Below are positions 35,644 to 43,276 of a stretch of 53,436 bases of DNA, piece by piece. The DNA comes from Muribaculaceae bacterium (GTDB lineage Bacteria > Bacteroidota > Bacteroidia > Bacteroidales > Muribaculaceae): NCBI GenBank assembly GCA_009775365.1, contig VSPM01000010.1:1-53436 (forward strand), in the 5' to 3' direction. The translations under genes were made by a program, and so were the position numbers. Within the stretch, counting starts at the first letter, position 1; every line of letters starts with the position of its first letter. A model generated the notes under the pieces. That model did no database searches, was not told the DNA's origin, and was given only the letters and a program-made list of their open reading frames with translations.

Positions 35644-36345
35644 TTATGTATTGCCACAAGCCTCACGCTGTTTCAAAAGAAGCGCCGCTATTTCCAAATC
35701 TCCCGGATTTGTGACCTTCATATTGTCATGGCTTCCCTTATAGAGAGCAACCTTGCCACCTGCGGCCTCTATTGCCGAGGCATCGTCGGTGAACACCCCT
35801 CCGGGAACAGAATCGTAGGCCGATTTCAGCATTGACGATGAAAAAACCTGCGGAGTCTGCACGGCCACATATCCCGAACGGTCAACGGCCTCGCTGCCGT
35901 CACTAAAGACACGGCGCAACGAGTCGGTGACCGCCACTGCCGGAATCGCAGCCCCGCTTTTCTCGGCTTCACGCCAGCCTGCGGCAATCATGTCTGCGCT
36001 CACAAGCGGGCGCGCGGCATCATGCACGGCAACCAGCTCTCCCGGCATGGCAGATATGGCCGCCAGCCCGTTTTTCACTGATTCTGTGCGCGTGGAGCCT
36101 CCGAGCATCAACTCATGTGGAATACGCTCTTCAGGAAGCAATTTCCCGTTGAGATCCTTCCACAAATCCAAGAAGCCGGCGTTCATGACCACAATTATTC
36201 GTGTGAGGGGGTCCTCATCATGAAATGCCTTGATCGACCACCATAGCATAGGACGGCCGCACAGGTCAAGAAACTGCTTGGGAAGTTCGGAGCCAAGCCT
36301 TGTGCCAGCGCCTCCGGCCACTATCACCGCATTCTTTTTCATCAA
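35644..36345 (-). CDS. ispD: 2-C-methyl-D-erythritol 4-phosphate cytidylyltransferase
   Basis: Third enzyme of the MEP isoprenoid pathway: transfers CMP to methylerythritol phosphate. The 233-residue protein has the nucleotide-binding start IVAGGAGTRLGSELPKQFL and the VAVHDAARPLVS and TDDASAIEAAGGKV motifs of the family. It is located 10 bp after fabG and 13 bp before recG. An alternative start is the adjacent ATG one codon later. Confidence 0.94.
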   Translation of the reverse strand: MMKKNAVIVAGGAGTRLGSELPKQFLDLCGRPMLWWSIKAFHDEDPLTRIIVVMNAGFLDLWKDLNGKLLPEERIPHELMLGGSTRTESVKNGLAAISAMPGELVAVHDAARPLVSADMIAAGWREAEKSGAAIPAVAVTDSLRRVFSDGSEAVDRSGYVAVQTPQVFSSSMLKSAYDSVPGGVFTDDASAIEAAGGKVALYKGSHDNMKVTNPGDLEIAALLLKQREACGNT

Positions 36346-36355
36346 CCGGATATTA

Positions 36356-37102
36356 TTACATATTCATGCCGCCGTCAACCTGAATAACCTGGCCCGACAC
36401 ATAGCTTGAAAGGTCGGAGGCAAGGAATGTGGCAACATTGGCGATGTCTTCGGGTTTTCCTCCTCTGCGCAAAGGAATTTTCTTGCTCCATTCTTCACGC
36501 ACACTGTCGGGAAGAGCGGCAGTCATGGCAGTCTCGATAAATCCGGGGGCGATAGCGTTGGCGCGTATGCCGCGAGAGCCCACTTCCTGAGCTATGCTCT
36601 TTGCAAGAGCAATAAGACCTGCCTTAGACGCAGCGTAGTTTGCCTGGCCGGCGTTGCCATGCACGCCCACAACAGATGCCATGTTTATGATCGAGCCTGA
36701 ACGCTGGCGCATCATGACAGGAAGCACAGCATGAATGAAATTGAAGGCAGATTTCAGATTCACTGCAATAACTGCGTCCCACTGAGCCTCGCTCATGCGC
36801 ATCATCAATCCGTCTTTGGTGATTCCGGCATTGTTCACAAGCACATCAATGCTCCCGAAATCCTCTTTAACCTCGTTCACAACCTTCTCTGTCTCCGCAT
36901 AGTCGGCAGCGTTGGAGGCATATCCTTTGCATTTCACACCCAGGGCTTCAATCTCTTCCTGAGTTTTTTTCCCGTTTTCATCGATTACAAGGTCGGTGAA
37001 CGCAATGTTTGCTCCCTCTTCTGCAAATTTGAGAGCGATAGCCTTGCCGATGCCGCGTGCAGCTCCGGTGATGAGGGCTGTCTTTCCTTCAAGTAATTTC
37101 AT
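36356..37102 (-). CDS. fabG: 3-oxoacyl-[acyl-carrier-protein] reductase
   Basis: NADPH-dependent reductase of the fatty-acid elongation cycle. The 248-residue SDR has the nucleotide motif TGAARGIGKAIA, the NNAGITKDGLMMRM segment typical of FabG, the Ser of MASVVGVHGNAGQ and the catalytic YAASKAG. It sits 81 bp after the KAS III gene and 10 bp before ispD. Confidence 0.95.
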   Translation of the reverse strand: MKLLEGKTALITGAARGIGKAIALKFAEEGANIAFTDLVIDENGKKTQEEIEALGVKCKGYASNAADYAETEKVVNEVKEDFGSIDVLVNNAGITKDGLMMRMSEAQWDAVIAVNLKSAFNFIHAVLPVMMRQRSGSIINMASVVGVHGNAGQANYAASKAGLIALAKSIAQEVGSRGIRANAIAPGFIETAMTAALPDSVREEWSKKIPLRRGGKPEDIANVATFLASDLSSYVSGQVIQVDGGMNM

Positions 37103-37183
37103 TTTTATATTGATTTGTATGCTTTAGTTATCTTATCAATCTTCCCCTGCTCAATTGGAGAAGCATTTATAAAAGCACGATGA

Positions 37184-38128
37184 CTAAAATTCGATTATGA
37201 AACATCCGCAAGAATATCCCCCGCCAAACACCATGAGCGCCACTTTCTCTCCTTTCTTGAACTGTGTCTTGTTCTGTGAGAGCACAAGCGCGGCCGAAGC
37301 CGACCCGGTGTTGCCGAGAGTCTCGATGTTATTCAGGAAATCATCGAGAGTCTTGTCGAGCTGGTTGGCGACCTGAGCAACAATTCTTTTGTTGGCCTGA
37401 TGGCATATAAGTTTGCTGAGGTCTTCTATCTTCAGATGTGTGTGCTCAAGAGAATTGTTTAGCGCATGAATCATATAGCGGCACGCATGAATGAAAACGT
37501 CACGCCCGAACGGCATGGTTATGCCATCCTCTCCCGGGCGGAGCTTCACACCCTCGGGTCCTTTGCCAACATCGCCGAGACCCTCTGTGAAAACATCGAG
37601 GATCTTGATATCGGATTCCGACTCACGATCTTTGCTGATGAAATATGCCACGGCGGCATCACCCCAGAGATGCCCCGACTTGGGATCCTTATCGTTGCTG
37701 TAATACGTGTTGTGCTCGCTGCATATCAGCAAAGCGCGTTTAGCTTTGCCCGATGCGAAATATCCCTCGATTACCTCAAGGCCGTTGATGAATGACGAAC
37801 AAGCCGCCGACACATAAAGAGCCTTGGCGCCGGCTATCTTATAATGCTGTTGAGCCACATGCGCCGGCGTGGCGACAGTGTCATACACAGCATAGCAAGC
37901 CGCCACAATGAGGTCTACATCCTTAATGTCGTAAGGAAGACCCTTCAGGGCTGCATCTATAGCCTCAATAGCCATTGAATCGGAGTTCTCATCGGAGGCT
38001 GCCTTCGACCGGCTCTTTATTCCCGTGCGCTGCAGAATCCAGTCAGAGGTGAGTCCGTTGACTTTCTCAAAATAGTCGTTGCTGATTCTTGTGGCGGGCA
38101 CATAATGGCCCATTGAGTTGATATACAT
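37184..38128 (-). CDS. Beta-ketoacyl-ACP synthase III family protein
   Basis: FabH-like condensing enzyme, 314 residues. The catalytic triad is visible: Cys in VSAACSSFINGLE, His in LICHQANKRIV and Asn in ETLGNTGSAS. The N-terminus (MYINSMGHYVPATRISNDYF) and TGIKSR motif fit the family. It lies just downstream of a TetR regulator and upstream of fabG, so it may be a regulated starter synthase rather than the sole housekeeping FabH; this is inference. No second fabH is in the window for comparison. Confidence 0.87.
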   Translation of the reverse strand: MYINSMGHYVPATRISNDYFEKVNGLTSDWILQRTGIKSRSKAASDENSDSMAIEAIDAALKGLPYDIKDVDLIVAACYAVYDTVATPAHVAQQHYKIAGAKALYVSAACSSFINGLEVIEGYFASGKAKRALLICSEHNTYYSNDKDPKSGHLWGDAAVAYFISKDRESESDIKILDVFTEGLGDVGKGPEGVKLRPGEDGITMPFGRDVFIHACRYMIHALNNSLEHTHLKIEDLSKLICHQANKRIVAQVANQLDKTLDDFLNNIETLGNTGSASAALVLSQNKTQFKKGEKVALMVFGGGYSCGCFIIEF

Positions 38129-38159
38129 ATGAAAATGTTTTCGTTTTGATTAAATACAG

Positions 38160-38744
38160 TTATCGCCGCTTAATCCCGTTGAGTATGAGCGATGCCATAT
38201 AATTCTTGAGCATATCCTTGTCAATTCCCTCGTCGGAAAGATTGTCGCGGATATACGGCACGTCCAGGCCATGTATCGCCTGAGTCACAATCACTGCCGT
38301 ATGGCTGAGGTTTGGAATGTCGAACACACCTTGCTCAACACCTTCCTGAAGAATGTCGCGCAACATGGCAGTCTCTTTGCGTGTAATGACTTTTCTGGCA
38401 CGGTCCACTTTTCTCACATCCCTGAAAAAACCTGCGCGAAGCGACCCGTTTCTTGACACAATCTCCTTCATTGTCTCAAATCTGCACTCCACATATTCCA
38501 TCAGCTTGTCTTCCGGCGACGACGGCCGGGCAACAATGTGCCTGAGCCTGTTGAGAAGCTGGTCTGTCTCGCTCTCGATTACCGCATTGAATATGTCGCG
38601 CTTGCTTTTGAAATAGGTGTAGATTGTGCGTCGTCCCTTGTCGGAGGCGGAGGCGATGTCGTTCATAGTGGTGTTTTCCACTCCTTTTCTTGCAAAAAGT
38701 TGGCGTGCTACCTCTATAAACTTGTCTCTTGTCTTCATTACCAT
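38160..38744 (-). CDS. TetR/AcrR family transcriptional regulator
   Basis: A 194-residue repressor with an N-terminal HTH at about residues 8-52 (ARQLFARKGVENTTMNDIASASDKGRRTIYTYFKSKRDIF) and a variable all-helical ligand domain. It lies 31 bp upstream of the KAS III gene in the same direction. A palindrome at its own predicted transcription start supports autoregulation. Given its neighbours it may sense fatty acids or acyl-CoA/ACP (inference). A start two codons later is possible. Confidence 0.88.
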   Translation of the reverse strand: MVMKTRDKFIEVARQLFARKGVENTTMNDIASASDKGRRTIYTYFKSKRDIFNAVIESETDQLLNRLRHIVARPSSPEDKLMEYVECRFETMKEIVSRNGSLRAGFFRDVRKVDRARKVITRKETAMLRDILQEGVEQGVFDIPNLSHTAVIVTQAIHGLDVPYIRDNLSDEGIDKDMLKNYMASLILNGIKRR

Positions 38745-38835
38745 AGGACGAAAGATTTTGCGTGATGAATGTTGAATCTGAACTTTGTATGCTGCAATCT
38801 ATCGCCAAAGAGGCTACTCTGATTTTGCACACTTT

Positions 38836-38848
38836 CTCAAATTTTGAG
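38836..38848. promoter_or_regulatory. Candidate TetR operator
   Basis: CTCAAATTTTGAG is a perfect inverted repeat around a central T. It abuts the -7 box at 38856-38849 on its downstream side, covering the predicted transcription start of the tetR gene, the position expected for a self-repressing operator. Confidence 0.45.
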
Positions 38849-38856
38849 CAAATTTA
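38849..38856 (-). promoter_or_regulatory. -7 box for the tetR-fabH unit
   Basis: TAAATTTG on the minus strand, about 105 bp upstream of the start codon. A TTTG exists at 38883-38880, but the 23-bp spacing is longer than the usual 19-21. Confidence 0.45.
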
Positions 38857-39086
38857 GCAATTATTTTTGAATTAGTAAGCAAATTCAACAATATTTTTTC
38901 CTTTCCCCATAAGGACAACACACATATCCGCCTCCCGACACCTCTTGAGGCCGGCAATGATTTTGCATTCATATGGCAAACAAAAACAGCCACATCAATC
39001 CCTCTTCATAACATTTACAATATCAACTATATAGCCTATACTTTAAAATATTTTAACAATTATTTTCGCGTTTTTTTCTCAAAAAA

Positions 39087-39118
39087 TTTTGCAGTTGTCA
39101 AAATTAGCAGTAACTTTG
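39087..39118 (+). promoter_or_regulatory. Promoter of the tRNA gene
   Basis: TTTTG ending at 39091, a 19-bp spacer, and TAACTTTG at 39111-39118. The tRNA begins about 15 bp after the -7 box. The rest of 38857-39086 is AT-rich and I see no gene in it. Confidence 0.75.
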
Positions 39119-39133
39119 CACTCGAAATCACAC

Positions 39134-39205
<72 letters not shown>

Positions 39206-39210
39206 CTAAG

Positions 39211-39239
39211 AAAGCCGATTCTCTGAATCGGCTTTTTTC
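39211..39239 (+). terminator. Terminator of the tRNA gene
   Basis: AAAGCCGATTC and GAATCGGCTTT form an 11-bp stem with a TCT loop, followed by TTT. It starts 6 bp after the tRNA. Confidence 0.87.
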
Positions 39240-39348
39240 ATATCATAAAATTCGCTTTCCTCCAAGCTTTTAACAGCAACCGGAGCAAAGCCGGATACAG
39301 ACTATTTTTCGGATATAACAGTTTTTGATATAAAAAACATCTTGTGGA

Positions 39349-40008
39349 ATGGAAGTAATCTACGAAGACAATCATATAATTGTAGTCAACAAAGCACCCG
39401 GAGAGATTGTGCAGGGCGATAAAACCGGCGACACTCCCCTATCGGAAATAATCAAGGCTTATCTAAAAGAGAAATACAATAAGCCGGGAAACGTGTTCTG
39501 TGGAGTGGTTCACAGAATTGACCGCCCCGTTGGCGGACTTGTGATATTCGCAAAGACTTCAAAAGCCCTTACAAGACTTAACGACATGCTCCGAAAGGGC
39601 GAGATACACAAGACATATTGGGCTCTTGTGGAGGGGCACCCTGAAAAGGATGTCGACACTTTGAGAAACTTCCTTGTGAGCGACGGACGCATGAACAAAA
39701 CTTTCATAGCGAACGAAGGTGATAACGACGCGAAAGAATCTGTGCTGAAATACAAAACTATTGCAAAGGGCGACCGCTACACTCTTCTGGAGATTAATCT
39801 GCTCACAGGGCGCAAACACCAGATTCGCGCCCAGCTTTCAGCCTTAGGGCATTCAATAAAAGGCGACCTTAAATACGGCGCGCGACGCAGCAATCCCGAT
39901 GGAGGCATCTCTCTTCTTGCACGCAAAATAGAATTCACACATCCCGTATCTAAAGAGCAAATCTCCCTCGAGGCTCCCCTCTCACCTGAATTTCAAAAAT
40001 TCCTGTAA
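39349..40008 (+). CDS. RluA family pseudouridine synthase
   Basis: Converts uridine to pseudouridine in rRNA or tRNA. The 219-residue protein is the short form without an S4 domain. The catalytic motif VHRIDRPVGGLVIFAKTSKA contains the active Asp, and the later LLTGRKHQIRAQLSALGHSI block is the second family signature. Target site cannot be assigned by eye. Confidence 0.92.
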   Translation: MEVIYEDNHIIVVNKAPGEIVQGDKTGDTPLSEIIKAYLKEKYNKPGNVFCGVVHRIDRPVGGLVIFAKTSKALTRLNDMLRKGEIHKTYWALVEGHPEKDVDTLRNFLVSDGRMNKTFIANEGDNDAKESVLKYKTIAKGDRYTLLEINLLTGRKHQIRAQLSALGHSIKGDLKYGARRSNPDGGISLLARKIEFTHPVSKEQISLEAPLSPEFQKFL

Positions 40009-40062
40009 ACTGCATCCAATATTCATGCCCAAAAAAAATAATCAATATTCCAACAAAATAAT

Positions 40063-40095
40063 GAGAAGGCGCCCGGGATTCCGAAGCGCCTTCTC
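40063..40095. terminator. Bidirectional terminator between the RluA and MFS genes
   Basis: GAGAAGGCGC (40063-40072) and GCGCCTTCTC (40086-40095), a perfect 10-bp stem with a 13-nt loop, AT-rich on both sides. It lies between two convergent genes. Confidence 0.72.
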
Positions 40096-40121
40096 AATTA
40101 AATATTTCTGTTCAATAAGGT

Positions 40122-41450
40122 TTACACGAGTTCTTCCTTGAGTTCCTCCTCAATGTCTACAGGTATGTCTTTGTTGACATTCTTAGAGCCGATGAGGGCG
40201 TAGTAGAAGATGTAGGCAAGCATGGCGAACACAAGCCAGTAACTTGCAACATAGCCTACCGAACGTCCGATCCAGTCTTGAATAAACGGCATTATACCGC
40301 CGCCAACCACCATGGTCATGAAGAGGCCGGATGCCTTCGGTGTGTATTTGCCGAGACCTTCAGTAGCAAGGTTGAAGATGCCGCCCCACATCACAGATGT
40401 GCAAAGGCCGCAAAGGAAGAGGAAGAGAGTCTTCATGGGCACCTCGCCGCTGAAAATGTTGAGAGCCTTGATTTCTGGAGACTTGAAAGTGATGTCTTCA
40501 GGAAGCACTATTGCAATAAGCACCAGCACGATTGCTATAGAAGAAGCTGCGAGAAGCTGAGTGCGGGTAGACACTCTTCCACTTATCACAGAGCTCAACG
40601 AACGCCCAATGAGCATCATAAGCCAATAAAGAGCGGCCAACGAGCCGGCCACTGCGGCTGCGCCCTCGAAGTTTTCACGGCTTATCCAGGCATTCATCTC
40701 GCCGGGGATGCCGATTTCAATTCCCACATAGAAGAAAATGGCAATGATGCCGAGTGTGCAATGACGGAAGGCAAACGGGCTGTGCTCATATTTGACTTTG
40801 CTGAGGTTGGCCTGCGGCTCCTGTATCTTCACAAACGAGATAATAATGAAAGCCAGAACAAAAATCACGATGCCGGTGATTACAAGCGGAGCAACCGAAG
40901 CCATTGTGGTCTCCTTGGTGAGAGTGCCCACAAGCACACCAACAAACATCGGGGTCAGCGTGCCCGACAGAGAGTTGAGAGCGCCGCCGGTCTGAATCAG
41001 CTGGTTGCCCTTGTTGCCGCCACCGCCGAGAAGGTTGAGCATAGGATTGACAACAGTGTTGAGCATACACACGCAGAAGCCGCACACCAATGCGCCGAAG
41101 AGATATATGAAGAGATTAAGGGTGGTTGGATTCTCTCCGCCAATCACTATCACATTGTCGCCGACAACGCTCGACAACAACTGAATGGAAAGGCCGACTG
41201 CCCCTACAGCAAGAGCAATAAGCGCTGTTTTCTTATAACCATACTTGATAAGCATATTTCCCGCAGGGATTCCCATGAAGAGATATGCGGTAAAGTTCAT
41301 AAGGTTGCCCGCCATGCCGGCCCATGCATATCTGAAACCCCAGATATTGCCGAAGGGCGCAGCCATGTTGGTCACGAATGAAATCATCGCGAAGATGAAA
41401 AACATCGTAATGATTGCGACCATTGGCCGCTTTTGTGACGATTGTGCCAT
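40122..41450 (-). CDS. MFS sugar transporter of the FucP/GluP type
   Basis: Inner-membrane proton symporter of 442 residues with about 12 hydrophobic segments. It resembles the fucose/glucose/galactose permeases: an N-terminal FVTNMAAPFGNIW start, an LNTVVNPMLNLLGGGGNKGNQLIQTGGALNSLSG motif after helix 4 and a PEMNAW-like GEMNAWIS loop in the second half. The C-terminus is acidic. The exact sugar is unknown. It follows the yggS-type gene with a 163-bp gap and probably has its own promoter, though none fits the consensus. Confidence 0.85.
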   Translation of the reverse strand: MAQSSQKRPMVAIITMFFIFAMISFVTNMAAPFGNIWGFRYAWAGMAGNLMNFTAYLFMGIPAGNMLIKYGYKKTALIALAVGAVGLSIQLLSSVVGDNVIVIGGENPTTLNLFIYLFGALVCGFCVCMLNTVVNPMLNLLGGGGNKGNQLIQTGGALNSLSGTLTPMFVGVLVGTLTKETTMASVAPLVITGIVIFVLAFIIISFVKIQEPQANLSKVKYEHSPFAFRHCTLGIIAIFFYVGIEIGIPGEMNAWISRENFEGAAAVAGSLAALYWLMMLIGRSLSSVISGRVSTRTQLLAASSIAIVLVLIAIVLPEDITFKSPEIKALNIFSGEVPMKTLFLFLCGLCTSVMWGGIFNLATEGLGKYTPKASGLFMTMVVGGGIMPFIQDWIGRSVGYVASYWLVFAMLAYIFYYALIGSKNVNKDIPVDIEEELKEELV

Positions 41451-41613
41451 TTTTAAGCTGATTTTAAATTGTTAAATTGTTATATTGATTTGCACCGGTC
41501 TGCCGCGTCAATGACTATTCATAATGCTGCGGCGATTCCTTTAACTTTAATTCACAGGTTAACTAAAACGTCAAAGAGAAACAATGCTGTTATTATTAAC
41601 ACGCATATCTGAA

Positions 41614-42282
41614 TTAATACTGACGCGCACCAAAAATTCGAGTGCCAATCCTCACAAGGTCGGCTCCCTCTTCTACAGCTATCTGCCAATCTCCGCTCAT
41701 GCCCATCGAAAGGACATCGAACCCTCTAAGCCCAAGCGACTCGTCATCGGCAATCTTGCGATAGATTGACGCTATGTTACGAAAATCGGCTCTCACTCTG
41801 TCAAGATCGTCTGTGTTCGACGCCATTCCCATCACTCCGCATATATGTGTGGCAGTCAGCGACTCGAACCCTCTTCTGCTAAAGAAATCAAGAAGTTCAT
41901 CGGGAGAGAAACCGAATTTTGTCTCTTCCTGAGCCACATGCACCTGCATCAGCACCCTTGTCACCACACCGGCTTTTGTCGACTCAGCGTCGATAAGACG
42001 CAACAATCTCTCTGAATCCACGCTCTCGATAAGAGCGGCCTTACCTATGAGCTGGCGAACCTTGTTGGTCTGCAGATGCCCTATGAAGTGCCATTTAATG
42101 TCAGAGGGGAGACACTTCTCCTTTTCAAGAAGCTCCTGCACCCGACTTTCGCCGAAACATCTCTGCCCTGCTTCATATGCCTCCATTATCATATCGGCGG
42201 GATGAAACTTGGAGACAGCCACGAGCTCCACACCTTGAGGAATCTCTTTCAGAACCTCCAGAAGATTTTCTTTTACACTCAT
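41614..42282 (-). CDS. YggS family PLP-binding protein (PLP homeostasis)
   Basis: Single-domain fold III PLP protein that helps control free PLP and amino acid levels; no enzymatic reaction is firmly established for the family. The 222-residue protein has the PLP lysine in VELVAVSKFHPADM, the family motif WHFIGHLQTNKVR, and VLMQVHVAQEETKFGF and LSMGMSGDWQIAVEEGADLVRIGTRIFG near the end. It lies 17 bp downstream of the DUF4494 gene and is probably co-transcribed with it. Confidence 0.93.
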   Translation of the reverse strand: MSVKENLLEVLKEIPQGVELVAVSKFHPADMIMEAYEAGQRCFGESRVQELLEKEKCLPSDIKWHFIGHLQTNKVRQLIGKAALIESVDSERLLRLIDAESTKAGVVTRVLMQVHVAQEETKFGFSPDELLDFFSRRGFESLTATHICGVMGMASNTDDLDRVRADFRNIASIYRKIADDESLGLRGFDVLSMGMSGDWQIAVEEGADLVRIGTRIFGARQY

Positions 42283-42299
42283 GCCTACATGCTATTAGG

Positions 42300-42749
42300 T
42301 TATTCGGGTTTCTTTTCTGCTGAAAGGTCGAGCGGATACACGTCCATCAGCTGGGTCTCCGCGATTGACGCGATGTCATACTCCGCCATAGTGCCCTTCA
42401 TTCCCTCTTTAAACCTGGCAAGAGCCCCTTCGAGGTCAACAGCCTGCGTAAGTATGAACGAGGCAGACTTCTTCTCCGTGCCGGTCTTCTCATCGAGAGT
42501 GATGAAATTCACCTTCACCATATAATACTTGTCGGCACTGTCATCGAAAAAGATTTCGGAAATCTTTGTCTTTTTCACCGCAGATATTGAAAACTCTCCC
42601 GTTATAAAAGGGGTTATCTCCTCTATTATACGGGCTTCCGCTTCCGTGAAAGTCAATGCGTCGACAAGATAAGGCTCATTCACTTTTTTCACAGAGCCGT
42701 TTTCCATCATCTTGTCGTAACGAACTTTACATTCAAACCATAACGCCAT
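42300..42749 (-). CDS. DUF4494 domain-containing protein
   Basis: A 149-residue cytoplasmic protein that matches the Bacteroidota family DUF4494 (MALWFECKVRYDKMMENG, then a LTFTEAEARIIEEI helix and KTKISEIFFDDSADKYYMVKVNF). No function is known. It begins a two-gene unit with the yggS-type gene and is preceded by a long structured leader with a -7 box at 42938-42931. Confidence 0.8.
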   Translation of the reverse strand: MALWFECKVRYDKMMENGSVKKVNEPYLVDALTFTEAEARIIEEITPFITGEFSISAVKKTKISEIFFDDSADKYYMVKVNFITLDEKTGTEKKSASFILTQAVDLEGALARFKEGMKGTMAEYDIASIAETQLMDVYPLDLSAEKKPE

Positions 42750-42854
42750 GGTAATATCATCTTTTTGAGTTCCACAAGTTCACATCAATATCAGTAAGTT
42801 ATGCCTGCGAAACTTTGGTTGTTAGTTTTAGGGTCCTTTTACCTTAACTGTTTT

Positions 42855-42918
42855 GCTCCGGATGAGGAAACAGCCTCTGGACACATACGGGCAGTTGCGC
42901 CTGTTTCCGCCAAAGAGC
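42855..42918 (-). other. Structured leader of the DUF4494 gene
   Basis: On the minus strand GGAAACAG (42908-42901) pairs with CTGTTTCC (42873-42866), and GCTC (42918-42915) with GAGC (42858-42855) outside it. This lies within a leader of about 175 nt before the ATG at 42749. No riboswitch class is recognised. Confidence 0.35.
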
Positions 42919-42930
42919 ATAAACGCAACG

Positions 42931-42938
42931 CAAAGTTA
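42931..42938 (-). promoter_or_regulatory. -7 box for the DUF4494-yggS unit
   Basis: TAACTTTG on the minus strand. No -33 TTTG at the right distance. It is divergent from the cyd -7 box 53 bp away. Confidence 0.5.
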
Positions 42939-42991
42939 ATCATTTTTCCCAAACATCGTATAATTATTTTTTCAATTACGTTTTTATTTTG

Positions 42992-42999
42992 TAAATTTG
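42992..42999 (+). promoter_or_regulatory. -7 box for the DUF4492-cydAB unit
   Basis: TAAATTTG; no clear -33 partner. The predicted start of transcription near 43005 falls at the first in-frame ATG (43003), so translation may begin later. Confidence 0.5.
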
Positions 43000-43002
43000 C
43001 AT

Positions 43003-43248
43003 ATGATTCCACCCGCAAGAGGCATAGCCGCCTCATTCTCATCTTCGGCGCGGAAAGTCTGGATGCTTTACTACGACGGATTCCGCTCTATGACCATAGG
43101 CAAAACCTTATGGATAATAATCCTTGTGAAACTTTTCATATTTTTCGTGGTCATCAAGTTTATTTTCTTCCCTAATCTCCTAAAGGAGAATTTTGACACT
43201 GATGCAGAACGCGCCGACCATGTCAGGCAGGAACTGTTAAGAAAATAA
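43003..43248 (+). CDS. DUF4492 small membrane protein
   Basis: An 81-residue protein with the family motif YYDGFRSMTIGKTLW, one strong hydrophobic helix (IIILVKLFIFFVVIKFIFF) and a charged tail. DUF4492 genes typically precede cydAB in Bacteroidota; here the stop is 28 bp before cydA. It may help assemble or stabilise cytochrome bd, like CydX (inference from position and size). ATG 43003 is at the predicted transcription start, so ATG 43063 (MLYYDGFRSM) is a good alternative. Confidence 0.78.
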   Translation: MIPPARGIAASFSSSARKVWMLYYDGFRSMTIGKTLWIIILVKLFIFFVVIKFIFFPNLLKENFDTDAERADHVRQELLRK

Positions 43249-43276
43249 TATTAACCTTATAAACACATAGCACCTA

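Noticed and set aside
40278..41381. 367-codon open frame on the plus strand opposite the MFS transporter
   Set aside because: Rich in His, Arg and Cys with no hydrophobic or domain pattern; it is the antisense shadow of a clear 12-span permease.
42801..43175. Plus-strand frame starting MPAKLWLLVLGSFYLNCF, resembling a lipoprotein signal
   Set aside because: It runs across the divergent promoter boxes and into DUF4492 in another frame; the region is better explained as the DUF4494 leader and the cyd promoter.
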